64,000 bases of DNA from JALFST01 sp022779285 (GTDB lineage: Bacteria > Bacillota > Clostridia > Tissierellales > Peptoniphilaceae): the NCBI GenBank assembly GCA_050313895.1, contig JBNPMI010000002.1; one strand, 5' to 3'. Positions within the stretch are counted from its first letter, which is position 1; every line of letters begins with the position of its first letter. Positions 35,031-43,346 of this stretch are shown piece after piece. A program made the translations under genes and the position numbers. Below the pieces are notes generated by a model, which was not told the DNA's origin, made no database searches, and saw only the letters and a program-made list of their open reading frames with translations.

Positions 35031-36554
35031 TTGGAAAATACTATTCAGAACCGGAAAATAAGACATCGAGTCACTGCAGTGCTCCTTGTCTTGGTTCTAT
35101 TCAACAGCTTTCTTTTTTTTCTAAATATCGACCTCGGCTTCTTTATCATGACGCCGATTCGTCTCTTTCTCATCGCTTGTACCGCTTATCTGGGCGTATC
35201 TCATATTCGGTTGTTGATTACCTATTGGAAAATGCCTAAGGAAAAACGCCCTCCCTTGAAAGTTTTCTTCACCTTGCCCGTTTATTTTCTGATTCTCATC
35301 TTTTTATGGGCAGGATATGCGGGCATCTGGCTGGTATTTTCTCACCTGAATGAATTTGGAAAAGCTGAATTTATCGGAATCGGCACACTTTTTTTATTCT
35401 CCTACTGCTTTCTTTCCTTAGTACAGGACAGTGAAGATGTGCGCTTTGTCTGTAAGGGAATCGTGATTTCCTGTGTTGTGCTTGCATTCTGTGCGATTTT
35501 GGAAACGATGTTCGGAACTGTCATTCCCGGTGATGAATCCTATATTTTCGCTCTTCGCGAAAAAATAAATGTGGAACGCACTCTCTTTCCTCCCACCGCC
35601 GGCTTCGGCAATACTAACGATCTTATTGCCGTCCTTTCCATCGGTTTTGTAATTCTGCAATATCAGTTGATCAAAGCCGCCACATGGAAGGAATCACGAA
35701 GGGCTCTGATTCTCCTGTTGATCCTGCTTTTGCCGACCATCCTCATCAACTCAACCATTTTTAATGCAGTATTTTGTATTCTGAGTCTGTTTACGCTCCT
35801 CGTCATTTTCTTTTATCGAAAAAAGGATGTGCATAGAGGCATGCCTGCCGATCTCTACCTCAAAAAAATCATCGTGTATCTGATCGTTCTGGCGGCATAC
35901 TATTTTCTGATTCGCCACGCGGTTCGCTTTGTTACCTTTGAGGTCAATAAAATGTTTTACGAGTGGAGAATCACCAACTATATGCAATCGGATCCCCGAT
36001 TTCACGGCGAACTGTCTCGTCTCAACAACAACAACCTGAACCAGCTTTCGGACAATCTCGAATCGCAGCTCTCCGCGTTTCGCGGCGGCTATGGAACAAT
36101 TCATATCCGGCTCTGGCTGATTGCTTTCGGAATGCAGATCGTCGCTGCGCATCCCTTCTTCGGTGCGGGACCGGGAAACTATCGTACGCTGATCCGTCAG
36201 AGCCCCCATGTTCTCAAAAATACGCGGAACGATCTGGATCCTCACAATTTCTATATTGAGCTGGCTTCCGAGTTCGGCCTGATCTTTTTCTTTGCCTTCG
36301 CAATTCTCTTTGCTCTGATGCTCAGCAGAACGTGGCGCGCTGTAAAAAAAGCTTTCCGGGCAGGTGTGTCTTCTCCTGCCATTCTTTCCATGCTCATGCT
36401 CCTGGATGCCGCCATGATCTGTGTCCTCTCCAGCAGCATTATTCGTTTTACATCCCTCTGGCTTTTGCTGCTCATTCCCGTGGCCATCTTAAATATTCTC
36501 ATGAAGCAGGGAGAAATCCCGAGCCGCAGGCTTCATAAAAGCTCTGCAAAATAA
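35031..36554 (+). CDS. O-antigen-ligase/polymerase-like membrane protein
   Basis: A 507-residue protein with about eleven membrane helices and a large outer loop. I start at the TTG at 35031, which has GAGAGGGG seven bases upstream; the GTG at 34998 has no ribosome binding site. The Wzy/WaaL signature is seen in HPFFGAGPGNYRTL, followed by DPHNFYIELASEFGL near residue 405. These proteins join lipid-linked glycans, as polymerase or ligase. In a Gram-positive cell it would extend a capsule, exopolysaccharide or wall glycan, or glycosylate proteins. Followed closely by a glycosyltransferase gene. Confidence 0.8.
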   Translation: MENTIQNRKIRHRVTAVLLVLVLFNSFLFFLNIDLGFFIMTPIRLFLIACTAYLGVSHIRLLITYWKMPKEKRPPLKVFFTLPVYFLILIFLWAGYAGIWLVFSHLNEFGKAEFIGIGTLFLFSYCFLSLVQDSEDVRFVCKGIVISCVVLAFCAILETMFGTVIPGDESYIFALREKINVERTLFPPTAGFGNTNDLIAVLSIGFVILQYQLIKAATWKESRRALILLLILLLPTILINSTIFNAVFCILSLFTLLVIFFYRKKDVHRGMPADLYLKKIIVYLIVLAAYYFLIRHAVRFVTFEVNKMFYEWRITNYMQSDPRFHGELSRLNNNNLNQLSDNLESQLSAFRGGYGTIHIRLWLIAFGMQIVAAHPFFGAGPGNYRTLIRQSPHVLKNTRNDLDPHNFYIELASEFGLIFFFAFAILFALMLSRTWRAVKKAFRAGVSSPAILSMLMLLDAAMICVLSSSIIRFTSLWLLLLIPVAILNILMKQGEIPSRRLHKSSAK

Positions 36555-36625
36555 TGAATTTCAAAAAGAGGCCCTCTCTCCCAAGAAAACAGTCTCCGTG
36601 TCCTGTGTCTTTTTATGGAGGATTT

Positions 36626-37756
36626 ATGCATGTTCTGATTTTCCCTTCCTGGTACCCCGAAGGTGACAGCCAATCCGGGATCTTCTTCCGCGAGCAGGCG
36701 GAGGATCTGGTTCAAGAAGGTGTCCATGTGACAATTTGCAGTATCGATCTGAACCTTCGAGGACCGTTCCGCACAAGAATAGAATATGCCGAAGAAAAGG
36801 GCGTACACGTGTATCGCATTTATGGCAGACACTTTACTCCCTTTTGGGAAGCCGGCATTCAAAGACAAAAAAAACGCTTCATGGAAAAGATCTGGAACCG
36901 AATTCTATCGGAGCAAGGACGCCCCGATATCGTTCATATGGAATCCTCTCGCCTGACAGATCCTGTCAGTGCTTTCTGTAAAAAGCATAACCTCCCTTGG
37001 ACCTTTACCGAGCATTTTTCTCAAATTCTCCTGTCCGAGCCTCGTTCTCATTTTGATCGTGTCTTTCGAAAGGCGACCAAAGAAAGCTCTCATGCTTTCT
37101 ATATTTCGTCCCCGGTTCGGGATCGAATGCTGCAATACGGGATTTCCGAAACACATTGCAGCTATGTGCCCAACAGCGTTCGTTTTTCGCTTTTTTCCGA
37201 GACAAGGCAAAATCAAAAGAATCCATTCGTATTCAAGGCTCTGGGCAATTTAATTCCGATCAAGGGCTATGACCTTCTCTTAAAAGCCATGGCGAAGGTG
37301 GTCAGGCAGGATGCCGATGTGCAATTGGTAATCGGCGGTAAGGGAGCTGAACAAGAGAGTCTGCGGCAGCTTGCTCAGAAACTGGAGATCACAAAGCGCG
37401 TCACCTTTTCCGGTCAAATTCCCCGAAAGGACACTCCCGGATTTATGCGCACGGCTTCGACCTTCATTTGTTCCAGCCGCCTGGAAACTTTTTCCGTAGT
37501 CACCATTGAAGCACTTGCCAGCGGAGTCCCTGTAATCGCAACCGACTGCGGCGGCCCGAGAGATCTCGTTACCCGGCAAAACGGGTTGCTTGTCCCGACG
37601 GAAAATCCCGATGCACTGGCGCAGGCCATGCTCTATATGAAAGAGCACGCTTCGGAATATTCACCGGCAGAGATTCGCGAGGATGCTCAGAATCGTTTTG
37701 ACAGCAAAAAAATTGCACAGCGCAAGATTGCCATTTGGCAGTCCCTGATAAAATAA
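36626..37756 (+). CDS. GT4-family glycosyltransferase
   Basis: A 376-residue retaining glycosyltransferase with two Rossmann-like domains. The N-terminus is MHVLIFPSWYPEGDSQSGIF, typical of this family. The C-terminal nucleotide-sugar site includes SRLETFSVVTIEALASG and PVIATDCGGPRDLV, the E-x7-E motif. The ATG at 36626 has GGAGG four bases ahead, so I discard an in-frame extension to 36554. It adds a sugar to a growing glycan on the cytoplasmic side, probably for the polymer handled by the adjacent ligase-like protein. Confidence 0.9.
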   Translation: MHVLIFPSWYPEGDSQSGIFFREQAEDLVQEGVHVTICSIDLNLRGPFRTRIEYAEEKGVHVYRIYGRHFTPFWEAGIQRQKKRFMEKIWNRILSEQGRPDIVHMESSRLTDPVSAFCKKHNLPWTFTEHFSQILLSEPRSHFDRVFRKATKESSHAFYISSPVRDRMLQYGISETHCSYVPNSVRFSLFSETRQNQKNPFVFKALGNLIPIKGYDLLLKAMAKVVRQDADVQLVIGGKGAEQESLRQLAQKLEITKRVTFSGQIPRKDTPGFMRTASTFICSSRLETFSVVTIEALASGVPVIATDCGGPRDLVTRQNGLLVPTENPDALAQAMLYMKEHASEYSPAEIREDAQNRFDSKKIAQRKIAIWQSLIK

Positions 37757-37871
37757 ATCGCCCGGGAGCATGTGAATCCGCCTGCTCTTGATCGTTTCCT
37801 CGTATTTTGGAACAAACGGAAACGAACAGCAGGGAAGGCATCGCGTAGATGGACAGCGGAAAAGCCGGCGG

Positions 37872-37901
37872 TTGACTTGCTATGGTAAGCAGACATATAA
37901 T
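37872..37901 (+). promoter_or_regulatory. Sigma-A promoter ahead of the DUF1275 gene
   Basis: TTGACT (37872-37877), 18 bp, TATAAT (37896-37901). It leaves a leader of about 90 bases to the ATG at 37996. Confidence 0.75.
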
Positions 37902-37995
37902 CAAGGCGATTTCCGGCCGGACCTTCTCCAATGGCTCCGTCCATCAGGTACAACCGATTTCTCCGCATCTGAGAATATTTTCCGAGGTGATCCCA

Positions 37996-38673
37996 ATGCT
38001 TCTCAAAAAGCCGCATGGACAAATGTCCGAATCCCTGCTGACCGCATCATTTATTATTCTTTCCGGCGGTTTCTAGGACGCCTATACCTACCTCTGCCGC
38101 GGCAAGGTGTTCGCAAATGCGCAGACAGGAAATATCATTCTTTTCAGTACCTATCTCTTCGAAGGAGATTGGGCGCACAGCCGGCGCTATCTCGTGCCTT
38201 TGCTTGCATTTGTACTCGGCATCTTTGTAGCGGAATCTGTCCGCCGGCACTATCAGCACATGAAAAAGGTGCATTGGCGGCAAATCATCATTTTGGCGGA
38301 GATTGCGCTGCTGCTCCTTGTCGGATTTCTGCCGCAGAAGCTGAATATCCTTGCGAATGCACTCGTCTCCTTTGTCTGCGCCATGCAGGTGCAAACCTTC
38401 CGCAAGGTACGCGGTCACACGTATGCCAGCACCATGTGCATCGGCAATATGCGAAGCGGCACCGAAGCACTCTGCATCTATGTTCATACGCATGACCGTT
38501 CTGCTCTGAAAAAGGCAATGACCTACTTCGGAGTGATCGGTCTTTTTGCCATCGGCGCGGGATTCGGCGCCCTGCTGACAAAACTGTTTGCCGAGCAAGG
38601 CATTTGGGTGTCATGCGCGCTGCTGACCATCAGTTTTCTTATCATGTTCATCCACGAGGAGGAAAAGAAATAA
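37996..38673 (+). pseudogene. DUF1275 (YoaK-like) membrane protein with in-frame amber stop
   Basis: The ATG at 37996 has GAGGTGA upstream. The frame reads 26 codons, then TAG at 38074-38076, then continues without further stops to 38673. The amino acids on both sides match the DUF1275 family, whose first helix normally runs GGFLDAYTYL; here it reads GGF-stop-DAYTYL, so one sense codon (for example TTG) has become TAG. The rest is intact: FANAQTGNIILF, then six hydrophobic helices. A GTG at 38107 could restart translation but would lose the first helix. Promoter and terminator are both good, so the loss looks recent, or the base is a sequencing error. Confidence 0.85.
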
Positions 38674-38705
38674 GTGAGATTCGGCTCGTCCTTAGGGATC
38701 GCCAT

Positions 38706-38750
38706 AAAAAAACGGTCTTCCATATCGAAAAGGCGGAAGACCGTTTTTTT
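38706..38750. terminator. Bidirectional terminator
   Basis: A stem AAAACGGTCTTCC / GGAAGACCGTTTT with T-runs on both strands lies between the convergent DUF1275 gene and the thiamine operon. Confidence 0.88.
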
Positions 38751-38830
38751 TGTGTTCCCTTGCATTCCTCTTTCGGCACAGCCGGTTTCTCCGACTCCGC
38801 CTTTTTTTCGAGCTTTTCCACTTACTTCTT

Positions 38831-40048
38831 TTACATTTCAGTTTTTTTTCCCGTCATTCGAAAAAGCACCCGCTCCACAATCACGCAAATCAGCATCGTA
38901 AGGAGCATATCAGGAAGCGTACTGCCTAAAGGAGTGTCTATCTTCATCAGATAACGATAAATTCCGAAGCCTGCGCACCAGATCAACAGATTCCGGATGC
39001 AAAAGGCGCTCGTATCATACTGTTTTTTGAGTAAAAAGAAATCTGCAATTTGGATGGCAATCATCGGTGCAAAAACGGAGCCGATAAAGTATAGAAAATC
39101 CGTAAATTTCGTAATTGGGAAAAAGATCGCACAGGCTGTTCCGATCACGGTAACCGCCACGGCTACCCATTTGCCCTTTATTTTCTTCGATATGGATTCG
39201 CTCGATATTCCCGCAGAATATGCATCAAGAAAGGTCGTTGTTACGGTGGAAAGAATCACGATCAAAAGTCCTGCCGCTCCCAGACCTGCCTTGAGCATAA
39301 TTTGTGCAAGGCCGGATTCTCCTGTCAATAGTCCGGCGCCCATGCCGATGATATACATCCAGCAGCTTACAATGCCATAGGTAATAGCGCTGGCCGCTGT
39401 CGCACGCACAGGCTTTTCCGCCCGGCACGTATAGTCACTGATTAAAGGAAGCCAGGAAAGCGGCATTGCTACAGAAATCTCTACAGCAGCCCCAAAGCTC
39501 ATTCCGCCTTCTGTGAACACAGGGGCGGAGCCGTCACGAAAAATCACATAGCAGAGAATCCCTGTCAAAATGAGAAGGGCGGCCATGGCTACGGTATTCA
39601 ATTTGCCCAAATTGGATATGCCGATCAAAAGCCAGACGAGAATGAGAGCTCCGATCACAAGGCTCCAAAACCCGATTCCCAAAGGGATTGAAGAATTTCG
39701 CCAGCTTCCCAGAGAAAACATCTCATTGGCGGCAAGTGCGCCGTCATAGATCATGATTGCCGTCCAACCCACCAATTGAAGAATATTGAGGATCACAAAG
39801 AGCAGCGCTCCCTTTCCTCCAAAGCTCATCTTCGTCGTTTCCATGGCGCTCTTTCCTGTTTTTCCGCCGATCAATCCAGCCAGAAAAAGCAAGGCACAGC
39901 CGATGACATGTCCCAGAAGAATCGCAAAAAGCCCCCGCCAAAAACCCATCTCCGCAAAAAAAGTTCCGGTCAGAATTTCCGCGATCGAAACCGCCGCTCC
40001 AAACCATATGAGCGCATTTCCAAAAACCGTCGTTTTTTTCTGCGTCAT
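38831..40048 (-). CDS. cytX: Putative hydroxymethylpyrimidine transporter CytX (NCS1 family)
   Basis: A 405-residue membrane permease with about twelve helices and a sequence pattern of the NCS1 (cytosine/purine permease) family; SWLPLISDYTCRAEKP lies mid-protein, as in CytX. It is the last gene of a TPP-riboswitch operon with thiM, thiE and thiD, the usual setting of CytX, which imports the pyrimidine half of thiamine (HMP). Its start overlaps the stop of thiD by four bases (ATGA). Together with ThiW for the thiazole half, the cell would salvage both precursors. Confidence 0.88.
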   Translation of the reverse strand: MTQKKTTVFGNALIWFGAAVSIAEILTGTFFAEMGFWRGLFAILLGHVIGCALLFLAGLIGGKTGKSAMETTKMSFGGKGALLFVILNILQLVGWTAIMIYDGALAANEMFSLGSWRNSSIPLGIGFWSLVIGALILVWLLIGISNLGKLNTVAMAALLILTGILCYVIFRDGSAPVFTEGGMSFGAAVEISVAMPLSWLPLISDYTCRAEKPVRATAASAITYGIVSCWMYIIGMGAGLLTGESGLAQIMLKAGLGAAGLLIVILSTVTTTFLDAYSAGISSESISKKIKGKWVAVAVTVIGTACAIFFPITKFTDFLYFIGSVFAPMIAIQIADFFLLKKQYDTSAFCIRNLLIWCAGFGIYRYLMKIDTPLGSTLPDMLLTMLICVIVERVLFRMTGKKTEM

Positions 40049-40854
40049 GCCTGCGACTCCTTTGCGTACTCGCCCCGGAGATCAAATGCATGATCCATAG
40101 GACCGGAGCCTCGGCCGAGATTCAGCTGTGCCGCAAGCGCTCCGGAGAGATAGCTCTTGGCTCTTCTTACGGAATCCTTCAGGCAAAACCCCTTTGCAAG
40201 ATTGGCCGCAATCGCAGAGGACAACGTACATCCGGTGCCATGTGTATTCGGATTGTCAATACGTCTTCCGTGAAACCACTCCGTATTTCCCTCGAAATAC
40301 AGAAGATCATTGGCATCCTCCACACAATGTCCGCCCTTGAGCAAGACGGCACATTGATACCGCTCGCCGATTTCCTTTGCTGCAGCCTCCATGTCCGATG
40401 GGCAATGGATAGATCGTCCTGATAAGATTTCCCCCTCCGGAATATTCGGAGTGACGACCAATGCAAGGGGAAGCAGCTCCTCCACCAATGTCCGAACGGC
40501 TTCACTCTGAATGAGGCGCGCCCCGGATGTTGCTGCCATTACGGGATCTACAACAATATTTTTTGCCTTCCATTCGCGCAATTTTTCGGAAATCTTTCGA
40601 ATCAGATCACTCGAAGAAACCATCCCGATTTTTACGGCATCAGGCGTGATATCTTCAAAGACCGCATCCATCTGCTCCTCCAAAAAACGCGGGGTGACCT
40701 CCTGAATCGCCCGGACTCCCATCGTATTCTGCGCTGTCAGCGCAGTAATTACGCTCATAGCATATACGCCGTTCATGGTCATCGTTTTCAAATCGGCCTG
40801 AATTCCGGCGCCTCCACTGCAATCACTCCCTGCAATGGTCAATGCTTTTTTCAT
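40045..40854 (-). CDS. thiD: Hydroxymethylpyrimidine/phosphomethylpyrimidine kinase
   Basis: A 269-residue ribokinase-fold enzyme that makes HMP-PP in two phosphorylations. The N-terminus KALTIAGSDCSGGAGIQADLKT is diagnostic, VVDPVMAATSGARL is the central motif, and NTHGTGCTLSSAIAANLAKG near residue 210 carries the anion hole and the catalytic residue region. The ATG at 40854 has AGGAGAAAATC upstream. Located between thiE and cytX. Confidence 0.95.
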   Translation of the reverse strand: MKKALTIAGSDCSGGAGIQADLKTMTMNGVYAMSVITALTAQNTMGVRAIQEVTPRFLEEQMDAVFEDITPDAVKIGMVSSSDLIRKISEKLREWKAKNIVVDPVMAATSGARLIQSEAVRTLVEELLPLALVVTPNIPEGEILSGRSIHCPSDMEAAAKEIGERYQCAVLLKGGHCVEDANDLLYFEGNTEWFHGRRIDNPNTHGTGCTLSSAIAANLAKGFCLKDSVRRAKSYLSGALAAQLNLGRGSGPMDHAFDLRGEYAKESQA

Positions 40855-40928
40855 GATTTTCTCCTTTCTCTGCATTGTTTTCTATAGCGTTTCAAGGTGG
40901 TGCCCCCAATGAAACGCTTCCTCGCAGC

Positions 40929-41576
40929 CTAAAAGATCCGCTGCGTAACCTCCATGGACAAGGCTTTCAAATACCGACTCTCCGCTTCAATATTCTTTGC
41001 GCCGAAAATTGCGCTCACGAGCGCAACACCTGCAATTCCTGTGCCTGAAAGCTCTCGCAGATTTTCACGTCCGATTCCTCCGATCGCCACCACGGGAATG
41101 GATACCGCCTCGCAAATTTCGTGTAGGACCTCCTTTGACAGCACTCGCGTGTCCTGTTTTGTAGAGGTCGAAAAAACAGCCCCTGCGCCCAAACAATCCG
41201 CGCCCGCCTTCTCGGCTTCACGAGCTTCTTTTACAGAATGCACGGAAACCCCGATCATCATGGATTGTCCTGCCATCTCTCGAAGTGAGGAAACGCTCCT
41301 GTCGTCCTGTCCAACGTGAATTCCATCTGCTTGGCACGCCAAGGCCACATGAACATTGTCATTAATAAAAAGCGGCACGCCATAGCGGTGACAGATTTCC
41401 CGAATCTCCTTCGCCTCCTCTATAAATGCAGCCTCCGGCAAATCCTTCTCCCGAAGCTGCACACAGGTGACTCCTCCCTTGAGCGCCGATTCCACCTGCT
41501 CCGCAAGGCTTTGAGCGCCCACCCAGGCACGGTCTGTCACGGCATAGAGGCAGAGCGTTTTTCTATCGCACTTCAT
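40929..41576 (-). CDS. thiE: Thiamine phosphate synthase
   Basis: A 215-residue TIM-barrel enzyme joining HMP-PP and hydroxyethylthiazole phosphate to thiamine phosphate. Landmarks are LYAVTDRAW (9-17), VQLREKDLPE, LFINDNVHVALACQADGIHVGQDD, and PVVAIGGIGREN near the phosphate site. It overlaps the end of thiM by 14 bases, so the genes are coupled. Confidence 0.95.
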   Translation of the reverse strand: MKCDRKTLCLYAVTDRAWVGAQSLAEQVESALKGGVTCVQLREKDLPEAAFIEEAKEIREICHRYGVPLFINDNVHVALACQADGIHVGQDDRSVSSLREMAGQSMMIGVSVHSVKEAREAEKAGADCLGAGAVFSTSTKQDTRVLSKEVLHEICEAVSIPVVAIGGIGRENLRELSGTGIAGVALVSAIFGAKNIEAESRYLKALSMEVTQRIF

Positions 41577-42384
41577 AGCGTGCCCCCTTCTCCAGCAGCT
41601 CCGGTGTCATGCGATAAATTGCGTCAATGATCGCGGTGCGGTAGGTTGCATTTCCTTCGTTTCGGGAAAGAGCGGCCTGCGCGATTTCTCCTGCCAGCCC
41701 CATCGCGCAGGCCGCCGCCACGGCAGCCTCCAGCAGATGATCGGGGTTTGCTGACACAAAAGCCGTAATCATCGAAGATAACTGGCATCCCGCCCCCGTA
41801 ACCGCCTCCATCATGGAATGACCGTTCCGTATGCAGTATGTCCTGTCGCCATCGCTGACGATATCAATTGCGCCCGTCATGACCGCAATTGTATGCATTT
41901 GCTTCGCAAATTGCCGTAAAAAAATCACATTTTTTTCCAGGGTACCCTCGCAAACCGCATCCTCCCTCGTGGCATCCACGCCACGCATGGCCTCCTGACC
42001 CGATGCCATCGACCGAAGCTCCGAATGATTTCCCCGAATCACCGTAAACTGTATTTCCTCGAGCAAGCTCTGAACGGCTTCCGCTCGAAATTTGGAAGCA
42101 CCGACCCCCACCGGATCCATGACAACCGGATGCTGAAGCTCATTCGATCGTTTCCCTGCCAGATGCATTGAGGCGATCGTGTGTGAATGCAGCGTTCCCA
42201 AATTCAGCGTTAAACCGTCACAGCCTGCAGTGATTTCTTCCACCTCCGATACATCATCTGCCATCACGGGAGAAGCCCCGCAGGCAAGGAGAAGATTGGC
42301 ACAGTCATTCGCTGTTACATAATTTGTGATGTTGTGAATCACCGGTTTTCGTTCTCTGAGATTTTTGAGCATCTCTGCCAGCAT
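41563..42384 (-). CDS. thiM: Hydroxyethylthiazole kinase
   Basis: A 273-residue salvage kinase phosphorylating hydroxyethylthiazole. The N-terminus has KPVIHNITNYVTANDCANLL, followed by GASPVMADDVSEVEEI, and VMDPVGVGASKFR. The catalytic cysteine region is EAVTGAGCQLSSMITAF. There is no thiG, thiS or thiH nearby, in line with salvage instead of new synthesis. Second gene of the operon after thiW. Confidence 0.95.
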   Translation of the reverse strand: MLAEMLKNLRERKPVIHNITNYVTANDCANLLLACGASPVMADDVSEVEEITAGCDGLTLNLGTLHSHTIASMHLAGKRSNELQHPVVMDPVGVGASKFRAEAVQSLLEEIQFTVIRGNHSELRSMASGQEAMRGVDATREDAVCEGTLEKNVIFLRQFAKQMHTIAVMTGAIDIVSDGDRTYCIRNGHSMMEAVTGAGCQLSSMITAFVSANPDHLLEAAVAAACAMGLAGEIAQAALSRNEGNATYRTAIIDAIYRMTPELLEKGARYEVR

Positions 42385-42409
42385 GTTTCCTTCTTTCCTA
42401 TGTTCCGTA

Positions 42410-42928
42410 CTATTTGTTAAGAGAAGCCTGCACCCGATCCAATGCTTTCGCTTTCTTTAAGCTATAAAGTAAAATTCCGGACAAGAGCGCACCCGCTGCT
42501 GTGGAAATCAGGAAAGGAATGATATATGCATAAAATGCAATTTTTGCAGCACTCATTCCCATAAAGAAGATTGCGATCGGATAGGCGCATAGCCCGCCTA
42601 ATATCCCTGTTCCGAAGACCTCTGCCACAAGTGTCGGAAACAGCTTTTTCGTTCTCCAATATACCACGCCGCAAAGAAGCGCGCCGAACATACTGCCCGG
42701 AAATGCCATAAGGCTTCCCAACGACATGAAATTTCGAATCAAGGATGCTCCGAATGCCACTCCTACGCCATACCATGGGCCCAGAAGAACAGCACAAAGA
42801 ATATTTACCATGTGCTGAACGGGCGCACATTTACTGCCGAATACGGGGAATGAAAATAAACTCCCTACCACAGCAACTGCACAAAAGAGACCTGCCAACG
42901 CCAGCTTTTTCGACTTTGATGAATCCAT
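42410..42928 (-). CDS. thiW: ECF transporter S component ThiW
   Basis: A 172-residue membrane protein with about six helices. It matches ThiW, the substrate-binding subunit of an energy-coupling-factor importer for hydroxyethylthiazole; CAPVQHMVNILCAVLLGPWYG and FMSLGSLMAFPGSMFGALL are the recognisable segments. It depends on a shared EcfAA'T module that is not in the window. First gene after the TPP riboswitch. Confidence 0.88.
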   Translation of the reverse strand: MDSSKSKKLALAGLFCAVAVVGSLFSFPVFGSKCAPVQHMVNILCAVLLGPWYGVGVAFGASLIRNFMSLGSLMAFPGSMFGALLCGVVYWRTKKLFPTLVAEVFGTGILGGLCAYPIAIFFMGMSAAKIAFYAYIIPFLISTAAGALLSGILLYSLKKAKALDRVQASLNK

Positions 42929-43117
42929 AGCTTTTCCTTTCTGTTTTTATAGCCCAACCTCAATTGAGGCCCGGTCGATGCTTGCTGGCATCCTCTCACG
43001 TCGGAACACGACTTCCCCTCGCGCATACAAGACTCAGGGCGCTCCCCCTCAGTCCGCCACGGCTGCCACGACTGCAATTGCCTCCAATCAATCCGCCTCG
43101 AAATTTCGTGGATTCTA
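42929..43117 (-). other. Long second leader between attenuator and thiW
   Basis: About 190 bases separate the TPP-controlled terminator from the thiW ATG. This part is GC-rich, contains the palindrome CCTCAATTGAGG and several possible stems (for example GGGGGAGCGCCCT and TGAGAGGATGCCAGCAAGCA in parts). It has no coding character I trust. It may be a decayed second TPP element or another regulatory RNA; I cannot fold it reliably by eye. Confidence 0.35.
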
Positions 43118-43146
43118 TAAAAAAACAGGAGGCTTCCGCCTCCTGT
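43118..43146 (-). terminator. Riboswitch-controlled intrinsic terminator
   Basis: On the minus strand a perfect stem ACAGGAGGC / GCCTCCTGT with a short loop is followed by seven T. It lies 14 bases after the riboswitch core, the usual attenuator arrangement. Confidence 0.88.
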
Positions 43147-43159
43147 AAAAAATCAATAT

Positions 43160-43241
43160 GACTTCCTACGGCGGCATTATCCGCATCAGGTTTCGGGTCG
43201 AAGGTTCCCCTTCCTCTCAGCCTGTTTCCAAGCTCCCCTGT
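43160..43241 (-). ncRNA. TPP riboswitch (THI element)
   Basis: On the minus strand the conserved pieces occur in order: CAGGGGAGC, GCTGAGAGG, CGACCC, ACCTGATGCGGATAATGCC, CGTAGGAAGT. These are the P1, P3, P4/P5 landmarks of the thiamine pyrophosphate aptamer. With TPP bound, the terminator at 43118-43146 should form and shut down thiW-thiM-thiE-thiD-cytX. A TATAAT box at 43255-43260 (minus strand) places the transcript start close to the aptamer's 5' end. Confidence 0.95.
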
Positions 43242-43346
43242 TTTTTTCGATATCATTATACATCTTTTTTGTGAGAAAGGGTAATTCAATCATTCTTCCT
43301 CATCAAACCGGCAAGCATCTCCATTGCCTCCGTCAGTAAACATCGC

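Noticed and set aside
37687..38022. Minus-strand frames across the DUF1275 start region
   Set aside because: A good plus-strand promoter and family-like protein occupy this DNA.
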